NCBI GenBank assembly: GCA_028066055.1
Contig: JALCBY010000028.1
Span: forward strand, 1-48,810
Direction of reading: 5' to 3'
Length of the DNA: 48,810 nucleotides
DNA from: Hyphomicrobiaceae bacterium
GTDB lineage: Bacteria > Pseudomonadota > Alphaproteobacteria > Rhizobiales > Methyloligellaceae
Part shown: positions 7,730 through 16,768 of the stretch, one piece after another
Layout of the letters: every line of letters begins with the position of its first letter
How positions within the stretch are numbered: position 1 is the stretch's first letter
Made by a program: the position numbers and the translations under genes
Notes under the pieces: generated by a model
Database searches by the model: none
Told to the model about the DNA's origin: nothing
What the model saw: the letters and a program-made list of their open reading frames with translations, nothing else

Positions 7730-8902
7730 ATGGCTGACGATCTGGACCAAGATGCGCTTGCTGCGGAGTGGGGCGCGGCGCTGGGCGATGACGAAGCGGG
7801 CGGCGAAGACGTAGAGGGGCTTGACGAAGACGTTGCGGCGCAATGGGCCGCAATGATCGATGACAACGATATCCAGGAAGGGGAAAAGTCCGGCGGCGAA
7901 CGCGTCCTCAATCAGGACGAAATCGACAGCCTTCTCGGATTCGATCTCGACGAACAGTCACTCACCGATACCAGTGGCATCCGCGCCATCATCAATTCGG
8001 CGATGGTCTCGTACGAGCGGCTTCCGATGCTCGAGATCGTGTTCGACCGCATGGTCCGGCTGCTGACGACCAGCCTGAGGAACTTCACCTCCGACAATGT
8101 CGAGGTGTCGCTCGACCACATCTCCACAATGCGGTTCGGCGACTATCTCAACTCCATTCCCCTGCCGGCGATGATCGCCGTCTTCAAGGCCGTGGAATGG
8201 GAGAACAATGCCCTCATGACCGTCGACTCGAACCTGATCTACTCGATCGTCGACGTTCTGCTCGGCGGGCGTGGCGCGCCGGCGGTGCGTGTCGAGGGGC
8301 GGCCCTATACGTCCATTGAAACCAATCTGATGAAGCGGCTGATCACGATCCTGCTTGAAGATGCCGAGGTTGCGTTCGAGCCGTTGTCGCCCGTGAAGTT
8401 CGACCTTGAGCGGCTCGAAACCAATCCGCGTTTTGCGGCGATTGCGCGCCAGGCCAACGCGGCCGTGCTGATCAAGCTCCGCATCGACATGGAGGATCGC
8501 GGGGGGCGAATCGAGGTCCTGCTGCCCTACGCGACGCTTGAACCCATCCGCGAACTGCTGCTCCAGGGTTTCATGGGCGAGAAATTCGGCCATGACAATA
8601 TCTGGGAGAGTCATCTGGCGACCGAAATCTACCAGACGAACGTCCGTCTCGAAGCCGTGCTCGATGAAATGACGCTGCCGTTGAAACAGGTCATGCAGCT
8701 CGAGGTCGGTGAGACGGTGGTTCTCAACTGCGGTCCAGACGACCCGGTACAGCTTCGCTGCGGCGGAATTCCGCTCCTGAGCGGAAGCATGGGGCGAACC
8801 GGCGGGAACATCGCGGTGCGTGTCGCTGGGGGAATTTCAAAGCCAAGATATACACAACAACAAGAGGCGACAGCGGATGAACCGCTGGCGGAGGCAGTCT
8901 GA
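7730..8902 (+). CDS. fliM: Flagellar motor switch protein FliM
   Basis: FliM is the C-ring switch component that binds phosphorylated CheY. Visible landmarks in the 390-residue protein are NQDEIDSLLGF (about residues 61-71), the CheC-like middle domain with LDHISTMRFGDYLNSIP and YSIVDVLLGGRG, and the C-terminal SpoA domain (LPLKQVMQLEVGETVVLNC). An acidic N-terminal extension of about 60 residues precedes the usual start of the family. Its last codons run into the ribosome-binding site of the next gene, so the genes are translationally close. Confidence 0.95.
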   Translation: MADDLDQDALAAEWGAALGDDEAGGEDVEGLDEDVAAQWAAMIDDNDIQEGEKSGGERVLNQDEIDSLLGFDLDEQSLTDTSGIRAIINSAMVSYERLPMLEIVFDRMVRLLTTSLRNFTSDNVEVSLDHISTMRFGDYLNSIPLPAMIAVFKAVEWENNALMTVDSNLIYSIVDVLLGGRGAPAVRVEGRPYTSIETNLMKRLITILLEDAEVAFEPLSPVKFDLERLETNPRFAAIARQANAAVLIKLRIDMEDRGGRIEVLLPYATLEPIRELLLQGFMGEKFGHDNIWESHLATEIYQTNVRLEAVLDEMTLPLKQVMQLEVGETVVLNCGPDDPVQLRCGGIPLLSGSMGRTGGNIAVRVAGGISKPRYTQQQEATADEPLAEAV

Positions 8903-8903
8903 G

Positions 8904-9389
8904 ATGGGTGGATCCTTTTTGGGCGTGATGGTCGAACTGCTTGTCGCGATGCTTCTGGCGGTCACCATCGCATATTGCGTCCTGGTGAACAGAAAACTCG
9001 TTCAGTTGCGATCCGACCAGTCCGAACTGAAAGCGATCGTGCGCGAACTCCATAGCGCGACCAATCAGGCGGAGCAGGCGATCGCCGGCCTGCGGCAGGG
9101 CGCGCAGAATGCCGACCGGTCGCTCGCGCAGCAGATCGAACGCGTCCGTGATCTCGATGAACAGATCAGAACCAATATCGAGAAAGGCGAAGCGCTTGTC
9201 CTCAAGCTGTCCGCCGTGACGCGCGGACAGCACACGCGATCCGTGGAATCAACCGAAGCCGTGCCGGAATCGGCAGCGTCGCAGCCAATCCGGCATAGCC
9301 AGGTTGGCATCGGACTGCTCAATGCACAAAGGCGCGGTGAATTCACGCTTCCGGAGGAGCTGGAACCGAATCCCGGGAAGGCCGCCTGA
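8904..9389 (+). CDS. DUF6468-like membrane coiled-coil protein
   Basis: The 161-residue product has an N-terminal membrane helix (about residues 5-27, VMVELLVAMLLAVTIAYCVL), then a long charged helix rich in Gln/Glu/Arg (about 30-95) and a disordered end. It resembles the DUF6468 family, which occurs between fliM and motE-like genes in alphaproteobacterial flagellar clusters. No biochemical role is known to me; a motor-associated scaffold is the natural guess. The ATG at 8904 has GGAGG nine bases upstream and begins two bases after the fliM stop. The next gene overlaps its stop codon by one base. Confidence 0.65.
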   Translation: MGGSFLGVMVELLVAMLLAVTIAYCVLVNRKLVQLRSDQSELKAIVRELHSATNQAEQAIAGLRQGAQNADRSLAQQIERVRDLDEQIRTNIEKGEALVLKLSAVTRGQHTRSVESTEAVPESAASQPIRHSQVGIGLLNAQRRGEFTLPEELEPNPGKAA

Positions 9390-10219
9390 TGGACAAGGTG
9401 CGGATCCTTCCCCTGCTGGTCTTTGCCGGTCTATGCCTGCTTGTACTCAAAACAATGGGATTGTTTCTCACCGGAGGTTACGTGCTGTCCGGTTCAGCGC
9501 CGGCAGTCGCGCAAAATGCGGCGGGTACCAAGACTGACGATGTGAAGGAGGGTGCCGCGAAATCCGCGGAGCCTGCGGAGGCCTCTGAAGAAAAGACCGG
9601 TGCGGCGGAAGAGAACGGCACGTCCGAACAGCGTGACGCCCTCGGACCTGAAACCCCAAAAGCGAAAACGACGGATGCGTCCGGCTCGGAGGAAATAAAG
9701 AAGAAAAAGGCAGAGACTGCCGAAAATCCTTCCGCAAGGGATGTAACGGCTCCTTCGCTCGCTCCCGGTCAGGGCGCGACGAAAGCGGAACGCGCTATTC
9801 TTGAGGGTTTGTCAAACAGGCGAAAAACGCTGGACAAGCGCGCGCGCGAACTTGAGCTGCGTGAAAACCTGCTGAAGGCGGCCGAAAAGCGTGTCGAAGC
9901 GAAGATCGCCGAACTCAAATCCATCGAGTCGCGGATCGAAGGCGAGTTGAAGAAGCATGATGATGGCCGAAAGGCGGAGTATCAGCGGCTCGTGCAGATG
10001 TATTCGAACATGAAGCCAAAGGACGCGGCGAAGATTTTTGACCGGCTCGATCTCAACGTTCTGACAGATCTTGTCAGGCAGATGAAGCCGCGCGTGATGT
10101 CTGCAATTCTTGCTGCCATGACGCCGGCCGCTGCCGAACGTTTGACGCTCGCGATAGCAAGCACGCGCAAGCCCGCCACATCTGCTGCCGACACATTGCC
10201 AAAAATCTCCAGCCGTTGA
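9389..10219 (+). CDS. MotE-like periplasmic motility chaperone
   Basis: This 276-residue protein has an N-terminal membrane or signal segment (about residues 7-30), a low-complexity Ala/Glu/Lys linker (about 45-125), a coiled coil (KRARELELRENLLKAAEKRV, about 150-200) and a C-terminal MgtE-N-like helical domain with YSNMKPKDAAKIFDRLDL. That combination matches MotE of Sinorhizobium, which stabilises the periplasmic motility protein MotC, and the FlbB-like proteins of other flagellar systems. Its start overlaps the stop of the preceding gene. No motC gene is visible in the window, so the partner is uncertain. Confidence 0.65.
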   Translation: MDKVRILPLLVFAGLCLLVLKTMGLFLTGGYVLSGSAPAVAQNAAGTKTDDVKEGAAKSAEPAEASEEKTGAAEENGTSEQRDALGPETPKAKTTDASGSEEIKKKKAETAENPSARDVTAPSLAPGQGATKAERAILEGLSNRRKTLDKRARELELRENLLKAAEKRVEAKIAELKSIESRIEGELKKHDDGRKAEYQRLVQMYSNMKPKDAAKIFDRLDLNVLTDLVRQMKPRVMSAILAAMTPAAAERLTLAIASTRKPATSAADTLPKISSR

Positions 10220-10305
10220 TGCGGGTTGCCGCGCGCCGCGATGTTTTTTATCGCGAACTGCGCCACTCGGCGAGGCCTGAGAAAATCCCGGGAAACCCGC
10301 CGATC

Positions 10306-10320
10306 TTAAGGGGACCTTAA
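10306..10320. promoter_or_regulatory. CtrA box upstream of the TPR motility gene
   Basis: TTAAGGGGACCTTAA is an exact TTAA-N7-TTAA match 99 bases before the ATG at 10419. It places the large TPR gene under its own cell-cycle-controlled promoter, separate from the fliL operon. The rest of the 199-base gap holds only a short hairpin (10237-10255). Confidence 0.6.
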
Positions 10321-10418
10321 CCGTTTCTTTACTAGCCTGAGATGCCCGGGTAGTTGGCGAATTTCGGACGTTTTTTCAATCGAGTAGGCGCATTGGAAAA
10401 CGACCTTTAGGTTGCGAG

Positions 10419-13400
10419 ATGGCGGACAGGCTGAGCGAAGACGAAGTTGCTGCGCGCAATTCGAAACCACGCAGGATCAACGCCCCGTGGGTTTTGGAAT
10501 ATTTCGCCTGGCTTTTTGTCATCTTCGCGCTCGCGGCAATTTTCGTCCTCGGAGCATTGAGTCCCACCTTCGCCGGCATCAGCGGCAAGGTCACGGCAAG
10601 CAAGGAAGCCGGGTTCGGACGCATCATCATAGGTTTCTCCGACCTCCCGAAATTCAAAGAGGAACTCAACTCAGGCATTTTCGTTTTGTCGTTTGAGGAA
10701 CCGGTCGAGGTCGACGCGAGCATCGTGCTGGAGGCGATTCCCGATTATATCGGCCTGGTTCGGCGGGACCCCGACGGACGCGCCCTGCGGTTTGCGCTGA
10801 AGCGCGCTTACGAGGTCAATATCATGGAGGCGGGGACCGAGCTCTTCATCGATCTGCTGCCGCCGGAGTGGAAAGGCCTGCCACCGCCACTGCCGGTCGC
10901 CACTGTGAAGGCGCTCACTCAAAAAGCGATCGAGGCGCAACGCCGGGCGGCGGAAGAGGAGGCCCAGCGCAAAGCCACAAAGACCCCCTATGAACTGAAG
11001 GTCCGGGTTGCACGCTACCCGACCTTTTCGCGCGTGGTGTTCGACTGGAACAAATTCGTCACCGCGAACCTGACACGTGATGGACGCAATGTCGAAGTGC
11101 GGTTCAACAAATCCACGCCTGTCGATCTGTCGCGACTGAAAACCGATCCTCCCAAATTCCTTCACAATGCGGCTGCACAGGTCACACCCAATGGCATGGT
11201 GGTGAATCTCGTAGTGGATGAGGACATCGATGTTCGCGGTTTTCGGGAGGGGCTGACTTATGTCGTTGATTTGACCGGTCCCGACGCGGCGGCGGAGTCT
11301 GCTGCGCTCGCCCTTTCGAACCAGGTCGGCGGCAAAAAGAAAGCCGGTCGCGATACGGGCAAAGTTCCCGCTGCCAGGACCGAGATGGCGGTGCTCGCGG
11401 GCAAGCGGACCGATCCTGTCTCGGGCAAGAACGAAGGTCAGCGCCAGCGTGACGCCTCGATCGTAACAAAGGACGTCGACCCCGCAGTTCTTTCAAATAC
11501 GTCGTTTGCAAAGGATGAGCCGGAGAGCCCCGTCGTTTCAACGCAATCGAAGCCGGTGCGCGAGGCTGTTGTGAAACCCATTACGGTGATGCAGTCCGGA
11601 GCGCGGTCGGCGGGCCCTTCAAATGCAGGTCAGTCAGCTCGAGAATCTCGCCCGGAGCGTGCGCCGGACAACAGTGGCGCTACAACAGGAAGGAAATTGG
11701 ATCAGGACAGCGGTGGCGGATTTCGCTTCACATTTCAGTTCGAAAAACCGGTCGCGGCGGCTGTCTTCCGGCGCGGGAGGGACATCTGGGCGGTGTTCGA
11801 CTCAAATGCCGAACTTGATCTCTCCGAATTGAAGGCGGGCATTGGAGGAATCCTTCAGGACGTGGCCCAGGTTCGGCTGGGCGACGCGCAGTATGTCCGC
11901 ATGACCTTCGCGGAGCCGCAGCTTGCCCATGTCGCCTATTCGAGCAATGGCTGGCACCTGACGGTGGGGGACATGGCGACCGGCAAGACCAATCCGCTGC
12001 ATCTGAGCCGCGCGTTACGGGAAGACAAGCGTTCGCTGATCAAGATCGCTATGAACGATTTCGGTCGGGTTCACTGGCTGACGGATCCCGAAATCGGCGA
12101 CCGGCTTGCCGTCGTGACCGCACTGCCGCCGCAGCGGCACGTCGCGAAGCCCCACGAACTGGTGGACTTCGCAGCACTGCCGACCGCCCATGGCGTCGTC
12201 ATTCAGCCGCGAAGCGACGATATTGCCGTTCGTCCCTATCTCGACGAGGTCTTGATAACGCGCAAAGACGGGCTGACCCTGTCCGCGGGCAATGTCACCC
12301 AGTATGTGGCCGGCAAGAAGCCGCTTCGCAACACGGCACGCGCCGGATACATCAATTTTCGTCGCTGGCGCATCAATGTGCCGAGCGAACTCTCCAACAG
12401 AATTCACGACATGCAGAGAGAGATCGCGCAGTCGCCACAGGACCGGATGAACGCGAAGCGGTTCGATCTTGCAACCCTATACACCGCAAACGGCTTTTAC
12501 CCCGAAGCGCTCGGCCTCCTCAAACGCATGGTGAACGTGGATTCCGAGATCGAAGACGATCCGGCCTACCGGGCTTTACGCGGCGCAACGCTCGCGTCGA
12601 TGGCGCGTATCGACGAGGCAAAAACGGACTTCGAGGTGCACGCGCTTGCAAACGATATCGACGCGTCGCTCTGGCGGGGACTGATCGCGACCAAGGAGCA
12701 GAACTGGCCCGAGGCACTGCGGCAACTCAAAGAGGGGTATGATGCACTCAATGCCTATCCGGCAGACGTCAAGGCGCGTTTTCGTCTGGCGGCGGTTCGG
12801 GCCGCGCTGGAATCCGACAAGCTGACCCGCGCCGCGGAAGATCTGAACGCGATGCCGCGTGACAAGCTTCCGGCAGTCGCGGGCGCCGAGTTTGATCTCC
12901 TGACCGGGCGCTATCTTGAAAGGATCGGCCGGAAGGAAGAGGCGAGGGAGGCATACGCATCAGCACTTCAGAGCGATGTGGGCCATGTCGTCGCCGAGGC
13001 GCGGCTCTACGCCACGGTTCTTGATCTTCAGACCGGAAAGATCAAGATGAACGAAGCTCTGAAGAAGCTGGAGGGGCTTCAGCTTTTCTGGCGCGGCGAC
13101 GATGTGGAACTGCGGACACTACGCGTGCTGGCGGATCTCTATGTGAAGGAAAACCGCTATCGCGACGCTTTCACCATGATGCGCAACAGCGTCGAAGCCT
13201 TCCCGGATCGAAAGCTGGCGCTGCATATACAGGATGACATGAAGCAGGTTTTCAAGAATCTGTTCCTGCATGGCGAAGGCGATGACATGGATGCGGTCAG
13301 GTCGTTGAGCCTGTTTTACGATTTCCGGGAACTGACGCCCGTCGGACGGCTCGGTGACGAAATGATCCGCGGGCTCGCCGACCGGCTCGTGTCCGTCGAC

Positions 13401-14084
13401 CTTCTCGATCAGGCAAGCGAACTTCTGGACCATCAGGTGCACAAACGGCTCAAGGGAGCGGCCCGCGCCCAGGTGGCGACCCGGCTGGCGATGGTCCATC
13501 TCATGAACCACAAGCCCGATCTGGCGTTGCGCATCATCCGGCAGACGCGTCAGGCCGGATTGCCGGAGGAAATGCAGCATAGCCGCAATCTGCTCGAGGC
13601 GCGCGCGCTTGGCGAGCTTGGCCGTGCTGCTGCCGCGGTGGAAATCCTCAATACCATGGATGGTGAAGGCGTGGAGCGGCTCAAGGCGGACGCCTACTGG
13701 TCTGCCCAGGAGTGGCGAAACGCGGGCGCCCAGCTCGAAAAGATGCTTGGCGGACGATGGCGTGACCCTGAACCTCTGAACGATGAGGATCGTTTCGACG
13801 TGCTTCGGGCCGCGATTGCCTATTCGCTCGCGGACGACCAGTTCGCTCTCGACCGGATGCGCAAGAAATACTATCCGAAGCTGGTCAAAACGTCTGACGC
13901 GGATTCGTTTCTCGTCGTAACCCGCCCGGTCAAGCAGAAGGATGTCGCGTTCCGCAACCTTGCCAAGGAGATTGCGGCGATCGATACGCTGGACGCCTTC
14001 ATGAAAAAATTCCGTGCCCGATACGACAAGGACCCCCAAGAGCCGAAGACAAGCGCAACGGCAAATGGCGGGCAGGCGGGCTAG
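10419..14084 (+). CDS. Large membrane-anchored TPR protein, putative motility factor
   Basis: The 1221-residue protein has one N-terminal membrane helix (about residues 25-48), so most of it should be periplasmic. Residues 50-430 hold beta-rich segments and a disordered Lys/Ser/Pro linker. Residues 430-560 form another beta-rich domain (FRFTFQFEKPVAAAVFRRG). From about residue 675 the chain is a helical array of TPR-like units (FDLATLYTANGFYPEALGLL, DLALRIIRQTRQAG). I do not recognise a named gene. Large proteins of this layout occur beside motE-like genes in alphaproteobacteria, and the CtrA box at 10306-10320 supports a role in flagellar assembly or motor function. A peptidoglycan or stator scaffold is possible but unproven. 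Confidence 0.7.
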   Translation: MADRLSEDEVAARNSKPRRINAPWVLEYFAWLFVIFALAAIFVLGALSPTFAGISGKVTASKEAGFGRIIIGFSDLPKFKEELNSGIFVLSFEEPVEVDASIVLEAIPDYIGLVRRDPDGRALRFALKRAYEVNIMEAGTELFIDLLPPEWKGLPPPLPVATVKALTQKAIEAQRRAAEEEAQRKATKTPYELKVRVARYPTFSRVVFDWNKFVTANLTRDGRNVEVRFNKSTPVDLSRLKTDPPKFLHNAAAQVTPNGMVVNLVVDEDIDVRGFREGLTYVVDLTGPDAAAESAALALSNQVGGKKKAGRDTGKVPAARTEMAVLAGKRTDPVSGKNEGQRQRDASIVTKDVDPAVLSNTSFAKDEPESPVVSTQSKPVREAVVKPITVMQSGARSAGPSNAGQSARESRPERAPDNSGATTGRKLDQDSGGGFRFTFQFEKPVAAAVFRRGRDIWAVFDSNAELDLSELKAGIGGILQDVAQVRLGDAQYVRMTFAEPQLAHVAYSSNGWHLTVGDMATGKTNPLHLSRALREDKRSLIKIAMNDFGRVHWLTDPEIGDRLAVVTALPPQRHVAKPHELVDFAALPTAHGVVIQPRSDDIAVRPYLDEVLITRKDGLTLSAGNVTQYVAGKKPLRNTARAGYINFRRWRINVPSELSNRIHDMQREIAQSPQDRMNAKRFDLATLYTANGFYPEALGLLKRMVNVDSEIEDDPAYRALRGATLASMARIDEAKTDFEVHALANDIDASLWRGLIATKEQNWPEALRQLKEGYDALNAYPADVKARFRLAAVRAALESDKLTRAAEDLNAMPRDKLPAVAGAEFDLLTGRYLERIGRKEEAREAYASALQSDVGHVVAEARLYATVLDLQTGKIKMNEALKKLEGLQLFWRGDDVELRTLRVLADLYVKENRYRDAFTMMRNSVEAFPDRKLALHIQDDMKQVFKNLFLHGEGDDMDAVRSLSLFYDFRELTPVGRLGDEMIRGLADRLVSVDLLDQASELLDHQVHKRLKGAARAQVATRLAMVHLMNHKPDLALRIIRQTRQAGLPEEMQHSRNLLEARALGELGRAAAAVEILNTMDGEGVERLKADAYWSAQEWRNAGAQLEKMLGGRWRDPEPLNDEDRFDVLRAAIAYSLADDQFALDRMRKKYYPKLVKTSDADSFLVVTRPVKQKDVAFRNLAKEIAAIDTLDAFMKKFRARYDKDPQEPKTSATANGGQAG

Positions 14085-14106
14085 CTTTTGACTGGACTCT
14101 TCGAGC

Positions 14107-15291
14107 TTACTCGACCACCACGCTGTAGGTGTAGGTTGAGCCGTCAGGGCTCGTAATGTCGTCGGGATCGCTGAGCAATGCGAATGTCGGCTCGTAAACC
14201 CCCTTCTTGTCGCCCCCGACATACTCAACCAACAGAATAGAGCCCCCCAGTTTGGTGCCTGCCTTGGGGTTGAAGTCCGCGGTCGGTCGCGACAGATAGT
14301 GGCCAGCCGTATGCAAAGGCGTTCTGGCTTCGTGTCCTTTCGCGCCTTCAGGGGCCGCCTCGATTATTCCGCCGATAATGCGATCCCCGTTCGGTTCGAT
14401 CAGGCCGTCTCCGTTCTTGTCCTGGACGATCAGACCGCCGGTGTAGCGTCGCAACGACGACGGGAGCTTGTAGTTCAGAACATCCAGTTCCCTGCGTGAC
14501 AGAACGCCGACACCGTCCAGCCCCTTGTTTCCGAACCCCTGGTTCTTGTCAAAGAGCAGGAAGGCGAGGGGAAGGGTGCCTTGCGTGCGTCCGAGAACCT
14601 CTCCCGGTCTCAATCGTTGCCAGTTGTGGTTGCGTTTCCCGTGCGGGATGTTGGTTGGAAATATCTGCGGCCGGGGCGTAGGGAGAAACTCGACTTCCCC
14701 CGCGCCACGCTTCACGATTTTGCCGTTGCGGTCGAAAATACGAACCTCGACACGCCCCTTCTCTCCGCGGTTTACGAAGGCCATGGTCATGCCGACATGA
14801 ACGATCTTGATCCCGTATTGACGTATCGGGTCCCGGGCGGCTCCCGGCGCATTGGACACGATATTGGGCACTTCCAGCCCGCCGGGCGTCTTCGGCGTGA
14901 TGACGAAGGTGTTGGGATTTTCGCCTTCGCTGACGGTGTAACCCACGGTACGCCCCGGTAGCGCCTGCTGCGGTGTACCGGCAACCAGCAGAATGGACGG
15001 CTGGCCGAGAGGAATTTTGGGATCGCGCTGGAACCCGCTGATCATCTCTACTTCCATGCGTCCGCCGGGGGGGATTCCGTAACCGGGAACTTTCGGATCC
15101 AGAAAATTCAGACCCATCGCATCGCGGCGCTGGAGATAAATGTTCAGCCCACTCCTGATGTCGCGCACGGTCCCATTGGCGAAGATCGGCGAATTCACGA
15201 CTTTGTTGACCATGTCGTCTGCTTGCGCGGAGATGCTCGTCGCGGCTCCAAACAACGTGAAGATGAGCGGGCTACGTATCAGATTCCACAC
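14107..15291 (-). CDS. Secreted protein of unknown function with EF-hand-like loop
   Basis: The GTG at 15291 gives 394 residues with a clear signal peptide (MWNLIRSPLIF..., cleavage after SAQA) and a GGGAGAG ribosome-binding site. A longer TTG-started frame from 15339 would bury this signal. The mature protein is beta-rich, with Gly/Pro loops. Around residues 287-299 DKNGDGLIEPNGD looks like a calcium-binding EF-hand loop. I know no function. It lies on the same strand as fliO-fliP, 154 bases after fliP, inside the flagellar island, so it may be a periplasmic or outer-membrane flagellar accessory. It converges with the large TPR gene. Confidence 0.6.
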   Translation of the reverse strand: MWNLIRSPLIFTLFGAATSISAQADDMVNKVVNSPIFANGTVRDIRSGLNIYLQRRDAMGLNFLDPKVPGYGIPPGGRMEVEMISGFQRDPKIPLGQPSILLVAGTPQQALPGRTVGYTVSEGENPNTFVITPKTPGGLEVPNIVSNAPGAARDPIRQYGIKIVHVGMTMAFVNRGEKGRVEVRIFDRNGKIVKRGAGEVEFLPTPRPQIFPTNIPHGKRNHNWQRLRPGEVLGRTQGTLPLAFLLFDKNQGFGNKGLDGVGVLSRRELDVLNYKLPSSLRRYTGGLIVQDKNGDGLIEPNGDRIIGGIIEAAPEGAKGHEARTPLHTAGHYLSRPTADFNPKAGTKLGGSILLVEYVGGDKKGVYEPTFALLSDPDDITSPDGSTYTYSVVVE

Positions 15292-15445
15292 GGATTTCTC
15301 TCCCGATCCGTCATCCGGCAATGATTGCAGGAACGACAATCTGATCGGTTGGCGCGAAATTGGCCACCCATATTTTTTTGATCAGACGTGAACGGAAGAC
15401 CCGATTGCCGGTGGAACCGGGCGTTGTGGCTGCAGGGCAGCGCCG

Positions 15446-16216
15446 TCAGTTGGCGTAGCTCTGAACCAGACTGCCCGCGACCAGATGCCAGCCGTCGACG
15501 AGCACAAAGAAGATCAGTTTGAAGGGCAGTGAAATGATGATCGGCGGCAACATCATCATACCCATGGACATAAGCACCGAGGCCACGACCATGTCGATGA
15601 CGATGAACGGCACGAACAGCAAAAAGCCGATTTCGAAGGCGCGTTTGAGTTCCGAGATCATGAAGGCCGGAACGAGGACCCGCAGGGAGATGTCTTCCGG
15701 GCTCTCCGGTATTTTCTCTCCCGCAAGGTTTACGAACAGTCCGAGGTCTTTTTCCCGAACGTGGGAAAGCATGAATGCCTGTATCGGCTTGACGGCCCGC
15801 TCGAACGCCTGGTCGAGTTCGATCTGATCCTCGATCAGCGGTTTGACGCCGGCATCGTAGGATTGCTGCAATACGGGCGCCATGACGAAGGCCGTCAGAA
15901 ACAGTGCAAGCGAGATCACAACCGCGTTCGGTGGCGATTGCTGCACGCCGATGGCCGTGCGCAGGAGCGACAGCACGACGACGATCCGCGTGAACGACGT
16001 CACCATCACAAGTATCGAGGGCGCCAGGCTGAGAACGGTGATGAGGGCGATGATCTGTATCGCGCGTTCGGTTACGCCGGCACCTTCGCCGAAGCCGATT
16101 GTCACATTCTGGGCGAGGGCAGGCGTGCAGAAGGCCAGCAGCGCGATCGCCGCCGCCGGCAAAACTCTCGTTACAATGTGAAAGGGCTCAATATTGAGCT
16201 TATCGATCCTGATCAT
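15446..16216 (-). CDS. fliP: Flagellar export gate protein FliP
   Basis: FliP forms the core of the flagellar type III export gate with FliQ and FliR. The 256-residue product has a signal-like N-terminus (LPAAAIALLAFCTPALA), then the family blocks MVTSFTRIVVVLSLLRTAIG, SPPNAVVISLALFLTAFVM and the C-terminal FLLFVPFIVIDMVVASVLMS. The ATG at 16216 is chosen because it gives the usual length; a longer frame to 16336 adds 40 unrelated residues that overlap fliO. The chosen start overlaps the fliO stop by 17 bases, which suggests translational coupling. Confidence 0.95.
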   Translation of the reverse strand: MIRIDKLNIEPFHIVTRVLPAAAIALLAFCTPALAQNVTIGFGEGAGVTERAIQIIALITVLSLAPSILVMVTSFTRIVVVLSLLRTAIGVQQSPPNAVVISLALFLTAFVMAPVLQQSYDAGVKPLIEDQIELDQAFERAVKPIQAFMLSHVREKDLGLFVNLAGEKIPESPEDISLRVLVPAFMISELKRAFEIGFLLFVPFIVIDMVVASVLMSMGMMMLPPIIISLPFKLIFFVLVDGWHLVAGSLVQSYAN

Positions 16217-16604
16217 CTGATGGCGCTTCGGAATCCTTATCGCTCGCGATAACGACTCGGCCATCATCCTTCGGCTTCTCAAACGTGGGTTGCCGGGGTT
16301 CTTCCATCGATGATCGTGAAGCGGATGGACCTTCAATGCCGGTTTCGACCACCACGTCCACGGGGCCTCCGGTCATAATGAGATGCTCGACATTGTCCCG
16401 CTTGAGCAGGATAAGTTTTCTGCGCCCATCGACTGAAGCCGCCTCAACGACGCCGAGGCGCCGCTCTCTGCCACGCAGGAAACTTGGTCCCGAGTTGCCC
16501 TTGGAACCCGCCCCGCGCAAAAGCCGGGCGCCGACAAGGATCAACGCGATGACGAACAGAAAAGCGATCGCATAAATAATGAGGGTATTCAGATCGGTTG
16601 GCAT
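16200..16604 (-). CDS. fliO: Flagellar biosynthesis protein FliO
   Basis: FliO is a small membrane protein that helps FliP assemble. The 134-residue product has one N-terminal membrane helix (LIIYAIAFLFVIALILVGARLL) followed by a cytoplasmic domain with GRERRLGVVEAASVDGRRKLILLKRDNVEHLIMTGG split over two strands, the pattern of the FliO family, and a disordered acidic tail. The ATG at 16604 is preferred; an in-frame GTG two codons earlier is also possible. A sigma-54 promoter at 16624-16639 would give a very short leader. Confidence 0.85.
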   Translation of the reverse strand: MPTDLNTLIIYAIAFLFVIALILVGARLLRGAGSKGNSGPSFLRGRERRLGVVEAASVDGRRKLILLKRDNVEHLIMTGGPVDVVVETGIEGPSASRSSMEEPRQPTFEKPKDDGRVVIASDKDSEAPSDDQDR

Positions 16605-16623
16605 GAGCACTCACACAGTCCAC

Positions 16624-16639
16624 CGCAACGGCCTTGCCT
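16624..16639 (-). promoter_or_regulatory. Probable sigma-54 promoter of fliO-fliP
   Basis: The minus strand reads AGGCAAGGCCGTTGCG. It keeps GG-N10-GC and a perfect TTGC -12 element, with two mismatches in the -24 half (A for T, A for C). The predicted start near 16613 leaves fewer than ten leader bases, so either the leader is very short or the site is not the main promoter. Confidence 0.5.
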
Positions 16640-16665
16640 TACGCGGCGTTTGGTTAACGTCGGTA

Positions 16666-16678
16666 GGCAAAAATTGCC
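16666..16678. promoter_or_regulatory. ftr-like palindrome between fliO and flgB
   Basis: GGCAAAAATTGCC has 5-bp inverted arms around AAA and is identical to the core of the site at 7031-7047. It lies between divergent flagellar operons, 27 bases upstream of the fliO sigma-54 site and about 190 bases before flgB. Confidence 0.55.
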
Positions 16679-16768
16679 GTATGCAGCACTAACAAATGGT
16701 TAATTTTCCCCGCCTGGCCCGGCCGCATTCAAAACCGTGCAGACTTGAGCGTAACGTATAGCCGCTTT

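Noticed and set aside
10237-10255. Terminator after the motE-like gene (CGCGAT/ATCGCG)
   Set aside because: The stem is only 6 bp and the T-run lies in the loop rather than after the stem.
13119-14228. A 369-codon minus-strand frame inside the TPR gene
   Set aside because: Antisense to a well-supported TPR array, with no family features.
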